Of a DNA stretch of 64,000 bases, positions 54,428 to 62,148 are shown piece after piece; position 1 is the first letter of the stretch, and every line of letters starts with the position of its first letter. Position numbers and translations under genes: made by a program. The stretch comes from Heliorestis acidaminivorans (GTDB taxonomy: Bacteria > Bacillota > Desulfitobacteriia > Heliobacteriales > Heliobacteriaceae): the NCBI RefSeq assembly GCF_008933955.1, contig NZ_WBXO01000003.1, positions 186,001 through 250,000 of the forward strand, read 5' to 3'. The notes under the pieces are model-generated. The model did no database searches. It was not told where the DNA came from and was given only the letters and a program-made list of their open reading frames with translations.

Positions 54428-55875
54428 AATTGACACTCCCTTTCTCCACGATGGCTTCGTAGAATCCATGTATCTTTACTGCCCCCACCTTGTGAGGAAT
54501 TAACAACCAAAGATCCTTCGCGCAAGGCCACACGTGTCAATCCACCTGGAATAACTTTCTTCCCACCAATAACAAAAGGTCTAAGATCAATATGGCGATT
54601 AGCAAAAAGACCATCTATAAAAGAGGGATGTTGTGACAATTGAATTGTCGGTTGAGCAATATAGTCTAGAGGAGATTTCCGAAGGATTTTGCGAAAAGCC
54701 TCTAACTCTTGTTCTGATGCTTTCGGACCTATAAGCATACCGTAACCACCAGCACCGGTCGTTTTCTTGACGACCATTTTTTCTAAGTTATTAATAACAA
54801 AGTCCTGCTCTTCCCTGTTCTTCAAAAGGTAGGTCGGTACATTATCTAACAAAGGCTTCTCACCTAGATAGTATTCAATCATAGCTGGCACAAAGGAAAA
54901 AATAGCTTTATCATCAGCTACACCAGTGCCAGGTGCATTAACTATTGCTACATTGCCAGCTCGGTAAGCGCTGATCAGTCCAGGTACACCAAGCATCGAA
55001 TCGGGGCGGAAAACAAGAGGATCAAGAAAAGCATCGTCAAGACGGCGATATATAACATCTACTTGACGTAACCCTTCCACACCGCGCATAAAAACCCGAT
55101 TATCTAAGGTCATCAGGTCCTGTCCTTCAACTAGGTCAATACCTAACTGTTGGGCTAAAAAGACGTGATCGTAATAAGCGGAATTATAACGACCTGGTGT
55201 TAGAAGTACGACTGTGGGCTTAGAAGTTCTTCTTGGCGCTAGTGACTGCAAGTATCTAGCAAGATAACTTAAAGAAGGCATAATCGGTTCAATAATATGC
55301 TGTTGGCATATTTCTGGAAATAACTGCGTCATCATTTTACGATTCTCATAAACATAGCTAATTCCAGAAGGTACACGTAAGTTATCTTCTAAAACGAAAT
55401 ACTTACCCTGATCATCACGAATTACATCGATTCCAGCTAGGGGGATGTATTCATTCATAGGAACGTTTAACCCAACCATGGCCCAACAAAAATCAGGGTG
55501 ACTTACAACCAATTCTCTTGGTATGACTTGATCGCGAAGAATTTCCTGTTCATGATATATATCCCGGAGGAAAGCATTGAGAGCACGGACCCGCTGGCGT
55601 AATCCTTCATCTAAGATATTCCACTCTTCTTCCGGAATCACACGAGGTAGAATATCAAAGGGTAAGGTTCTTTCCATACTAGTTGACTCATGGTAAACCG
55701 TAAAAGTAACGCCTAAATTGATAAAAAGATGCTCCGCTTTTCTTTGTAGATTAGCCAGCATCATAGGTGAAAGGTTGCTAAAGTAATCATAAAGATTTTC
55801 ATAGCAGGGACGGACACCATAAGCCTCATCAAACATTTCATTAAAGAATCTTTTCTCGCGATCTAAGGAAAACAC
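54400..55875 (-). CDS. Circularly permuted ATP-grasp type 2 ligase
   Basis: A 491-residue member of the CP_ATPgrasp family, predicted carboxylate-amine ligases that build peptide-like amides. Blocks in order: YGVRPCYENLYDY near the start, VLEDNLRVPSGISYVYENR, GIDLVEGQDL, YRRLDDAFLDPLVFRPDS, NAPGTGVADDK, VVKKTTGAGGYGM, HIDLRPFV and VNSSQGGGSKDTWIL at the end, all diagnostic. GTG 55875 is chosen for its GGAGG site; the ORF extends 29 codons into a terminator. It heads a five-gene cluster with alpha-E, transglutaminase-like and two zinc hydrolase genes. Product unknown. Confidence 0.93.
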   Translation of the reverse strand: MFSLDREKRFFNEMFDEAYGVRPCYENLYDYFSNLSPMMLANLQRKAEHLFINLGVTFTVYHESTSMERTLPFDILPRVIPEEEWNILDEGLRQRVRALNAFLRDIYHEQEILRDQVIPRELVVSHPDFCWAMVGLNVPMNEYIPLAGIDVIRDDQGKYFVLEDNLRVPSGISYVYENRKMMTQLFPEICQQHIIEPIMPSLSYLARYLQSLAPRRTSKPTVVLLTPGRYNSAYYDHVFLAQQLGIDLVEGQDLMTLDNRVFMRGVEGLRQVDVIYRRLDDAFLDPLVFRPDSMLGVPGLISAYRAGNVAIVNAPGTGVADDKAIFSFVPAMIEYYLGEKPLLDNVPTYLLKNREEQDFVINNLEKMVVKKTTGAGGYGMLIGPKASEQELEAFRKILRKSPLDYIAQPTIQLSQHPSFIDGLFANRHIDLRPFVIGGKKVIPGGLTRVALREGSLVVNSSQGGGSKDTWILRSHRGERECQLCSTVKPTA

Positions 55876-55902
55876 AGAACCATACACCTCCGAAAAATTG
55901 AC

Positions 55903-55930
55903 AAAAAAAAAGAAGCTACACCTTGTAGCT
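55903..55930 (-). terminator. Short terminator in the leader of the ATP-grasp cluster
   Basis: On the minus strand AGCTACA and TGTAGCT pair around AGG, followed by TC and nine T. It ends 28 bases before the ATP-grasp start and 160 bases after the stalk-domain gene stop, so it either ends that transcript or attenuates the cluster. Confidence 0.75.
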
Positions 55931-56089
55931 CTGAAGGATTCAAAATGCACTTCTTTGCCCACAATTGACTAAATCTATTATAGCGCATTTCTCATATTTT
56001 AGGAATATATGGTTTTGATAAAAATAGCAGGTTATTTAATTTAATCCATTCTAGCGCTGTCTAAAAATGTTTTTATGCTTTGATTGCTC

Positions 56090-56872
56090 CTAATTGCCGT
56101 AAGGTACAATGAGTTCTACCACTTTTCCATTCTCAAAAGTGAACTCTAGGGCGTTTAGATCACCACTTTGCGGAGTGAAAGGTCCCCAGTAGCTTAACGT
56201 TCCACTTTGACTGCGATCAAGTGAATTATGCCGTGGAATACCGTAAGCCTTTCTTACTTCTTCTACGGTAGAACCGATGCCAATATTACGATTAGTTTTG
56301 CCATAGCTGTTTAAGCTTTGGTAACAAGGATTGGGGTATAAATAGTCTTCACAGAAATAATAACTGTAGTTATGGTGATCACTGTAGATCGAAATCCATT
56401 CTTCATCAGGCACCATGTTGTAGAAAGTAATAAAGATTTCTGCAGGGTAGCCATAATCAACAGCACGTTGACTGAAGTAGACATTGTGATTCGTTGCTTC
56501 CGAGACGAATCGCACAGGTACATAAGTTTTATTCTGAATTAGTTTGGCCGGACTATCGAGACTTATGGGCTTCCCATTTACAATCGCTTCATTACTATCG
56601 ATGACCAGACTGACGGTGACGTTGCCTTTTTTCATTACAATTTTCTTCTCTGCGGCATGCCACTCGGTACGGTAACCCATTTTTTCTGCAATGTCTCGTA
56701 AGGGTAGCATGGCACGGTCGTTAACTAATAGAGCTTTCATTTTGTCTCCATAGGAAGCGTAGCCATCAGGATCTATATCCACAATCACTTCTGGCTCTAA
56801 AGCTTGGGCGCTACTAAGTGCGGTGAGAAGAAATATGAAGGTTAAGAGTATAGATTTTTTGACTCTTTTCAA
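56090..56872 (-). CDS. Secreted copper amine oxidase N-terminal-like (stalk) domain protein
   Basis: A 260-residue exported protein. Signal peptide at residues 1-24 (KSILLTFIFLLTALSSAQA). Residues about 45-150 form a Cu_amine_oxidN1 stalk domain: LLVNDRAMLPLRDIAEKMGYRTEW, IVMKKGNVTVSL and KTYVPVRFVSEA. These domains are common on Firmicute surface proteins and are not oxidases. The remainder (about 160-260, with two Cys and many Tyr/Asn, ending VVELIVPYGN) may be a second beta-rich domain of the kind that ends GxxxxVRxxYG-type repeats. Single gene; separated from the ATP-grasp cluster by a terminator. Confidence 0.85.
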   Translation of the reverse strand: MKRVKKSILLTFIFLLTALSSAQALEPEVIVDIDPDGYASYGDKMKALLVNDRAMLPLRDIAEKMGYRTEWHAAEKKIVMKKGNVTVSLVIDSNEAIVNGKPISLDSPAKLIQNKTYVPVRFVSEATNHNVYFSQRAVDYGYPAEIFITFYNMVPDEEWISIYSDHHNYSYYFCEDYLYPNPCYQSLNSYGKTNRNIGIGSTVEEVRKAYGIPRHNSLDRSQSGTLSYWGPFTPQSGDLNALEFTFENGKVVELIVPYGN

Positions 56873-57050
56873 ACCTCTCTCCTCCTCATATTGACGGGTT
56901 CTTCTCTCAATTTATGAAGAACTAAGTTTGTACTATGTCATAACTATCCTTAATTCGTTAAAAATTAATCCGGCCTTAGCTAGAACTGCTATACTAGAAG
57001 TACAGGCTTTTAGACTCAATTATAGTCACAGCAAATTAAGGAGAGTTTCT

Positions 57051-57953
57051 ATGAATATCAACATGGAATTATATAGAACTTTTTACTGCGTGGCCAAAGT
57101 AGGTAGTATATCGAAAGCAGCTGATCTACTCTTCGTTACTCAACCAGCTGTAAGTCGTGCTATTCAACAGCTAGAAGAGAAGTTAGGTATGGTGCTCTTT
57201 TTCAGAACACCGAAGGGAGTTCGCCTGACCAAAGATGGAGAGCTTCTCTATCCTTATGTAGAACAAGCTTTTAACTTCATCTCTTTAGGGGAACGTACTT
57301 TGTTGGAAGTGAAAGAACTACATAGTGGAGAAATATCCATTGGCGCAGGTGATACGGTTTGTAAACATTATCTACCGGGACATTTGAAAGATTTTAAGCG
57401 TACTTACCCTGGTATTGGTATTCATGTAACTAACCAAAGCACTCAATCTGTTATTAACATGCTAAAAAAAGGTTCTATTGATATGGGTTTTGTCCATCTT
57501 CCTGTGGTAGACGAGCAACTGATGGTATATAAAATCATGGAAATACAAGATTGCTTTGTTGTTGGTGAAAAGTATAAAGAACTAGCCATGAAGCCTCGTA
57601 CTGCTCAAGAGATTGCAAAGTATCCTTTAATCCTTTTGGAAAAAGGGGGCAGTTCTAGAACTTATATCGAAAAGATGTTTTCTAAATATGATTTAACTGT
57701 AAAGCCTGCTTTTGAACTTAGCGACTTCGAATTGAACATACAGTTTGCATTGATTGACTTTGGTGTAGCCGCCGTAATTAAAAATTTTATAGTTGAAGAA
57801 TTAGAAAATCAGTCTTTATATGAAGTAAAACTTATTGATCCTATACCACCACGTTATATCGGTCTTGTCCATCTCAAAACTGTTCCTTTGCCAGCGGCGG
57901 CCAAAAAGTTCTTGTCTTTCTTGCTTGAGAAACCATCTTCAGATGATCAATAA
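57051..57953 (+). CDS. LysR-family transcriptional regulator
   Basis: A 300-residue LTTR. The N-terminal winged helix-turn-helix (residues 1-65) contains FYCVAKVGSISKAADLLFVTQPAVSRAIQQLEEKLG; the effector-binding domain begins near residue 90 (GEISIGAGDTVCKHYLPGHL) and runs to the end. ATG 57051 follows AAGGAGAG; the ORF's longer 5' extension lacks a start signal. It points towards the NDH-2 gene but is separated from it by 343 bases with repeats. Target unknown; LTTRs often control a divergent neighbour, here the stalk-domain gene. Confidence 0.9.
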   Translation: MNINMELYRTFYCVAKVGSISKAADLLFVTQPAVSRAIQQLEEKLGMVLFFRTPKGVRLTKDGELLYPYVEQAFNFISLGERTLLEVKELHSGEISIGAGDTVCKHYLPGHLKDFKRTYPGIGIHVTNQSTQSVINMLKKGSIDMGFVHLPVVDEQLMVYKIMEIQDCFVVGEKYKELAMKPRTAQEIAKYPLILLEKGGSSRTYIEKMFSKYDLTVKPAFELSDFELNIQFALIDFGVAAVIKNFIVEELENQSLYEVKLIDPIPPRYIGLVHLKTVPLPAAAKKFLSFLLEKPSSDDQ

Positions 57954-58020
57954 TCTCTGTCTGACAAATAATCCCTGTATGACAATGTTCTCTGTATGAT
58001 AAATAATCTCTATCTACTTA
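57949..58020 (+). repeat. Four imperfect 17-19 base tandem repeats
   Basis: Units of the type AATAATCTCTGTCTGACA, AATAATCCCTGTATGACA, ATGTTCTCTGTATGATA and AATAATCTCTATCTACTT follow one another directly after the LysR stop. They contain no ORF and are too short and degenerate for CRISPR repeats. Confidence 0.7.
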
Positions 58021-58296
58021 TTATCGCAAGGTTTGTGTAACTTGTGTATAACTCTCACGCATACCCCATATGTTAATTATTCATTTTATCTATACCCCGA
58101 TTACCTTTATAATGACAATATAAATGAAAACGCTCATATTCACAGCTTATCTGAGTGCATCTCTCACTCTATCCCTTAGGGGAACTGTGTTAGCTTATTT
58201 TTTATCAAACCTCATTTTTACCCCCCTATTTTTTACCCCCCTATTTTTTTTACCCCTTATGTGAAATTCTTAATTAATTGATAGGAGAGGCATTCA
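58021..58296. other. Upstream region of the NDH-2 gene
   Basis: No gene. TATAAT at 58108-58113 is a likely -10, without a good -35. A C-tract repeat TTTTACCCCCCTATTT occurs two and a half times at about 58215-58256. AGGAGAGG at 58283 is the ribosome site of the next gene. Confidence 0.5.
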
Positions 58297-59553
58297 ATGA
58301 CTCAGCAAAAACCTCGTGTTGTCGTTTTAGGTTCGGGTTATGCAGGTATTTTGACAGTAGCTAGACTGCAGAAGCTTCTCCGCAAGGAAGAAGCAGAAAT
58401 CTTACTAGTTAATAAACATGATTACCACTACTTAACTACATGGTTACATGAAGTCGCCGCCGGAACTTGCGACGAAAACCGTATAACTATCCCCATTGGA
58501 AGTGTCATTGACACAGATCGTGTCAATTTTATTAAAGACACAGTTGTGGAAGTACAGAAAGAAAATCAACGTGTCTTACTAGCCCACGGTGAAGCACTAA
58601 GTTACGATTATCTTGTTGTAGCTCTTGGCTACGAGCCTGCTACTTTTGGTATCCCTGGTATTCTAGAGCACTCCCTAACGATTCGCAGTATGAACAGTGC
58701 TCGTGACATTCGCAGTAAAATCGAAAGCCGCTTTGCTGACTTTGCCAAGAACCATAAAGGTTCTCAAGAGAAGTTAACCTTCCTAGTTGGTGGCGCTGGC
58801 TTTACAGGTATTGAGTTTGTAGCAGAATTGGCAGAACGATTCCCTCTTCTCTGTGAAGAACATGGTATTGATCCTAAGCAAGTTCAGATAATTAACGTTG
58901 AAGGTGCTCCTAGGATTTTAGCGAACTTCGATCCCTCCCTTGCTGATTATGCTAAGGCTTCCTTAGAACGCATGGGGGTACAATTCCGACTTTCTACTCG
59001 TATCAAAGCAGTTGATCCTGATGGTGTCACTTTATTATCTGAGCAAGGTGAGGAACGCATCGCACCAGCTACTGTAATCTGGACTGGTGGTATTCAAGGC
59101 AATACGGTTGTATGTGATAGTGCTTTTGAAGCTTCTTATGGAAGAATTCCTGCTGAAGAAGATTTGCGAGTCAAGGCTTATGAGAACGTTTTTGTCATCG
59201 GCGATTGTTCTTCTTTCGTTGATAAACGTACAGGACGCCCTTACCCTCCTACAGCGCAAATTGCAATTTTGCAATCCCAAACTTGTGCCAATAATATTGT
59301 AAATCTTCTTCGAGGTGGAAAAAAATTAGAAGCTTTTGAGCCTTTCTTAAAAGGTGCTGTAGCCTCCCTTGGTAAGCATGATGCAGTTGGTGTCGTCTTT
59401 GGAGTTAAAGTACGCGGTAAGCTCGCTGTAATGATGAAAAGCTTGATCGATCTTCGCTATCTCTATATTTTAGGTGGCATCAAGCTCATTCTCGCTAAGT
59501 CCAGCACTTCCTGTGCTTTGCAGACAGCTTACTCACAGTCTGATAGTAAATGA
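58297..59553 (+). CDS. ndh: Type II NADH:quinone oxidoreductase (NDH-2)
   Basis: A 418-residue FAD enzyme on the inner membrane face that passes electrons from NADH to menaquinone without pumping protons. First dinucleotide motif LGSGYAG at 11-17 (FAD), second VGGAGFTGIEF near 164 (NADH), and WTGGIQGN plus FVIGDCSSF for the FAD ribityl site. The C-terminal region (about 370-405) is the amphipathic membrane-binding part. ATG 58297 follows GGAGAGG. With the cbb3 locus it could form a short NADH-to-O2 chain; it may equally balance redox during growth without oxygen. Single gene with a terminator. Confidence 0.92.
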   Translation: MTQQKPRVVVLGSGYAGILTVARLQKLLRKEEAEILLVNKHDYHYLTTWLHEVAAGTCDENRITIPIGSVIDTDRVNFIKDTVVEVQKENQRVLLAHGEALSYDYLVVALGYEPATFGIPGILEHSLTIRSMNSARDIRSKIESRFADFAKNHKGSQEKLTFLVGGAGFTGIEFVAELAERFPLLCEEHGIDPKQVQIINVEGAPRILANFDPSLADYAKASLERMGVQFRLSTRIKAVDPDGVTLLSEQGEERIAPATVIWTGGIQGNTVVCDSAFEASYGRIPAEEDLRVKAYENVFVIGDCSSFVDKRTGRPYPPTAQIAILQSQTCANNIVNLLRGGKKLEAFEPFLKGAVASLGKHDAVGVVFGVKVRGKLAVMMKSLIDLRYLYILGGIKLILAKSSTSCALQTAYSQSDSK

Positions 59554-59584
59554 TGAGATAATTATATTGATATAGATAAAAACA

Positions 59585-59625
59585 AACTCCCTTATCGCAC
59601 CTATCTTTGCGGTAAGGGAGTTTTG
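59585..59625. terminator. Terminator between convergent NDH-2 and AEC transporter genes
   Basis: AACTCCCTTA and TAAGGGAGTT pair, with CGCA/TGCG inside, and a short T run on the plus strand. Confidence 0.85.
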
Positions 59626-59681
59626 GCACTCTACTAGTTTTTGCACTCTGCTAGGCATCTCTTCGATGGTTGCAATGATGG

Positions 59682-60623
59682 TTACATTAAGGTAGTAAGC
59701 AGAGCTACTGCGGGAATGGTAACTAAACTAAGTAATGTAGTAAGAAAAATCGCCTCTGTAGCATACTCACTATCTGATTCATAAGTAGAAGCTATCATAA
59801 CGAGCGTTGTCATCGTTGGTAATCCTACAATCAATGTTAAGATAAAGCGCGGAATTTCTGGCAAGAAAAAACCTGTCAGAAAAAAGATGAGCAGTGGCAT
59901 CAGTAGCATTTTTACTGCCGCTAAAGCAAAAAGGCTCGGTGTTTTGAAGATGTTACCAACAGATGTATAAGCTAATATTCCTCCAATATAGATTAATGTT
60001 AGCGATTTACTTGTATTGCCAATTTCCGCAACTGTTCTTGTCAGCAAGTCTGGCAAGGATATTTGCATTATCATAATCACAAAAGCAATGACCAGGGTAA
60101 TTGTCAGCGGATTGATCATATTTCTAGCGGAGCTAAGGAAATTAGCCTTTTCATGATGGCGACTGCATAGGTAAACGCCTAATGTCCACAAAAGTGCCAT
60201 ATCTATGACTGTATATAAGGCGATGCTAACCTGCGCAATAGGCTCTGTATATAGCCCATGAATAAGAGGAATGCCAATAAAGCCCATGTTGCCAAAAGCG
60301 GAAAGAGCTATAAAAAGGTTAGCTCTCTTTCCTTCTAACTTAAATAGCTTACTTAAAAGGTAACCAACGAGTAGCAAGAGGGCAAAAGAAAAAAGTACTG
60401 CCAAGGCAAATTGATAACCTAGGAGCAAATCTTGTGCCGTCATTCCGCTTCCTGTAATAATCGTGAAGATTAAGGCAGGAAGTATAATGTTAACAACAAG
60501 CTTGGCTAAGTGACCTAAGCCTTCTTTGGTAAGAACTTTTGCTTTAGCAGCAATAAATCCAACGGCCATGAGCAAGGAGAAGATCATGATTTGTTGGACG
60601 ATAATTTCGATATGCTCGCTCAT
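59682..60623 (-). CDS. AEC (auxin efflux carrier) family transporter
   Basis: A 313-residue membrane protein with ten hydrophobic helices in two five-helix halves. Family features are the first helix MIFSLLMAVGFIAAKAKVL, NIILPALIFTIITGSG, and GLPTMTTLVMIASTYESD near the C-terminus, where the conserved P-T/A block of bile-acid/auxin-type carriers falls. Bacterial members export or import small organic acids such as malate. ATG 60623 is used (AGGTG upstream); the ORF extends further into a REP-like sequence that is not coding. Single gene. Confidence 0.88.
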   Translation of the reverse strand: MSEHIEIIVQQIMIFSLLMAVGFIAAKAKVLTKEGLGHLAKLVVNIILPALIFTIITGSGMTAQDLLLGYQFALAVLFSFALLLLVGYLLSKLFKLEGKRANLFIALSAFGNMGFIGIPLIHGLYTEPIAQVSIALYTVIDMALLWTLGVYLCSRHHEKANFLSSARNMINPLTITLVIAFVIMIMQISLPDLLTRTVAEIGNTSKSLTLIYIGGILAYTSVGNIFKTPSLFALAAVKMLLMPLLIFFLTGFFLPEIPRFILTLIVGLPTMTTLVMIASTYESDSEYATEAIFLTTLLSLVTIPAVALLTTLM

Positions 60624-60652
60624 TAATAAGCACCTGTTTTTATTTAAAATTC

Positions 60653-60690
60653 GGGGACACAGGACACAGAGGGACGGTTCTTTTGTGCAC
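60653..60690 (+). repeat. REP-like sequence, left copy
   Basis: GGGGACACAGGACACAGA followed by GGGACGGTTCTTTTGTGCAC. The GGGACGGTTCT...GTGCAC core recurs in inverse orientation at 61528-61573. Cores of this kind are, from memory, scattered in Firmicute genomes near RAYT-type (IS200-like) transposases; none is in this window. Confidence 0.6.
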
Positions 60691-60864
60691 TTTTTGTGTG
60701 CTATTATCGATAAGTCCACACCTAGCGTTACCTGCTAACGCCTAAGACTCGCTTTCAGATGATTGGCTGGACCTTGCCTAGTGAGGTATCATCTCACCTA
60801 TCATACTTGCATCTCTCTGCGTGGCGCACAGACTATCCCCTTGTGTTAACAGATCTCCTAGGTT
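60691..60864. other. Intergenic region between REP-like copy and YjfB-type gene
   Basis: No ORF with a ribosome site. Contains a TTGTGTGCTATTATCG-type AT/GT stretch and otherwise unremarkable sequence. Confidence 0.4.
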
Positions 60865-60892
60865 AAAAAAAGACCCTTTTGCAGGATCTTTA
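60865..60892 (-). terminator. Intrinsic terminator overlapping the YjfB-type stop codon
   Basis: On the minus strand AAGATCC and GGGTCTT pair (one G-T wobble) around TGCAAAA, followed by five more T. The stem begins inside the last codons of the gene. Confidence 0.75.
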
Positions 60893-61087
60893 CAGCTTTA
60901 CATCAATATGAGATCCAAGTTCAGGTTGGATCGATAGTTCCATTGTCTTCTTATTACTGTCTATCATCTTTTCTAAATCTACAGACTGTACTTTTGACAT
61001 ATCCATGGCCATTTTCAGCACAGACATGGAAGCTTGCTGACGAACTTGCGACTGATTCATAAGAATGGATAGGGCGGCGATATCCAT
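60890..61087 (-). CDS. YjfB-family putative motility protein
   Basis: A 65-residue protein of the YjfB family (Pfam 'putative motility protein'). It begins MDIAALSILMNQSQVRQQ, has the central helix VLKMAMDMSK and ends with QPELGSHIDVKL, matching the family's N-terminal MDIA and terminal LG-xxIDI block. Homologues are often under flagellar or SigD-type control, though their function is unproven. ATG 61087 has AAAGGAC upstream. No flagellar gene is adjacent, but two chemoreceptors lie in the window. Confidence 0.85.
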   Translation of the reverse strand: MDIAALSILMNQSQVRQQASMSVLKMAMDMSKVQSVDLEKMIDSNKKTMELSIQPELGSHIDVKL

Positions 61088-61527
61088 AGGAGATCACGTC
61101 CTTTCCCTTTTTATTAGGTCTTTACTCAACCTTTACTTATAGATTACTTCAGTTGTTACAGTCTTCTACACTTTTACAGCGATCTCCTTCAAAGAAAAGA
61201 ACTAACTTCAAAAGAGATACAAGCTTGTAGTGCACGCAATTCAATTAATTATTCTTTTTTATCTTCTTACTTCTTTTCTCCCTCTTGTGTCCCTGTCCAT
61301 AGTATGATTCTCTTTAGATGAACATATTTTATCGTAATCAGCTACGGATAATCGATATTTACTAACCAGAAGTAGTTAGCAACGTAGTCAGAAACCTAGT
61401 CAGCGAGTGAAAACTTATTAACCCTTAAGCAGTAAGTTAATCAGCAAGTAAAACATATGAGAGCACAAAGGGAACGTCCTAGTCCAGTGAAAAAGTGGTA
61501 CTTTTTGAAAAAATGATGTTTTCTGGA
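61088..61527. other. Intergenic region of about 440 bases
   Basis: Upstream of the YjfB-type gene and before the right REP-like copy. It has no credible ORF. Around 61375-61460 short degenerate repeats of the type AGTCAG and CAGC(A/G)AGT(A/G)AAAAC occur. A 19-codon ORF from 61457 has no ribosome site. Confidence 0.4.
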
Positions 61528-61573
61528 GTGCACAGAACCACCGTCCCCTTGTGTTCCTTGTGTTCTGTGTTCC
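61528..61573 (-). repeat. REP-like sequence, right copy (inverted)
   Basis: GTGCACAGAACCACCGTCCCC then three TGTGTTC-type units. Its complement (GGGGACGGTGGTTCTGTGCAC) matches the core of the left copy at 60653-60690 with small gaps. It ends 18 bases before the lemA start. Confidence 0.6.
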
Positions 61574-61591
61574 AAGAAGGGTGGTCAAGTT

Positions 61592-62143
61592 ATGTCGTAT
61601 GCAATAATAAGCTTATTGTTAATCTTAGCCTATGTTGTTTTTTCCTATAATCACTTTATAAAAAAGCGCAATAAACTAAAAGAAGCTTATGCAACTATGG
61701 ATGTAATGTTAAAGAAAAGGTACGATTTAATCCCCAATCTTGTAAAAACAGTCAATCAATATATGATTCACGAAAAGACTTTACTTGAAGAAATCACCAA
61801 ACTAAGACAAGAAGCTATGGTCTGTTCAGGCAAAATACGAGAAGCAAAAGAAGATGCCCTATCAGAGCGGCTTAGCACCTTGATTGCCCGTTTTGAAAGC
61901 TATCCTGAACTAAAAGCTAGCGATAATATGTTGCATCTCCAAAGAACATTAGTAAAAACAGAAGAATACATTGGAGCTAGTCGAAGAAACTACAATTCTA
62001 CTGTGCGTCTATACAACACAGCAATTCAAGTTTTTCCTGCTAATATGCTAGCTTCTCTCTTTGGATTCACAAAAGCAGGCTATTTTGAAGCTTTAGAAGA
62101 GGAAAAGAACAATGTAGAACTTTCTTTCAGAAAGGACGAGTGA
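61592..62143 (+). CDS. lemA: LemA family protein
   Basis: A 183-residue protein with one N-terminal helix (residues 3-21) and a helical outer or inner domain. The family signature is clear: YNHFIKKRNKLKEAYATMDVMLKKRYDLIPNLV (positions 19-51), then EKTLLEEITKLRQEA and SRRNYNSTVRLYNTAIQVFP near 130-150. LemA proteins are widespread, with no settled biochemical role. ATG 61592 has GGGTGG seven bases upstream. It lies six bases before the DUF3137 gene, a frequent partner, so the two form an operon. Function unknown. Confidence 0.9.
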   Translation: MSYAIISLLLILAYVVFSYNHFIKKRNKLKEAYATMDVMLKKRYDLIPNLVKTVNQYMIHEKTLLEEITKLRQEAMVCSGKIREAKEDALSERLSTLIARFESYPELKASDNMLHLQRTLVKTEEYIGASRRNYNSTVRLYNTAIQVFPANMLASLFGFTKAGYFEALEEEKNNVELSFRKDE

Positions 62144-62148
62144 TTTAG

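Noticed and set aside
57949..58020. CRISPR array
   Set aside because: Repeats of 17-19 bases run directly into one another with no spacers, and no cas gene is present.
58250..58280. Rex-type operator before ndh (TGTGAAAT half site)
   Set aside because: Only one half site is present; the opposite half does not match.
60653..61573. Insertion sequence
   Set aside because: No transposase ORF between the inverted repeats and no target-site duplication that I could find; recorded only as REP-like repeats.
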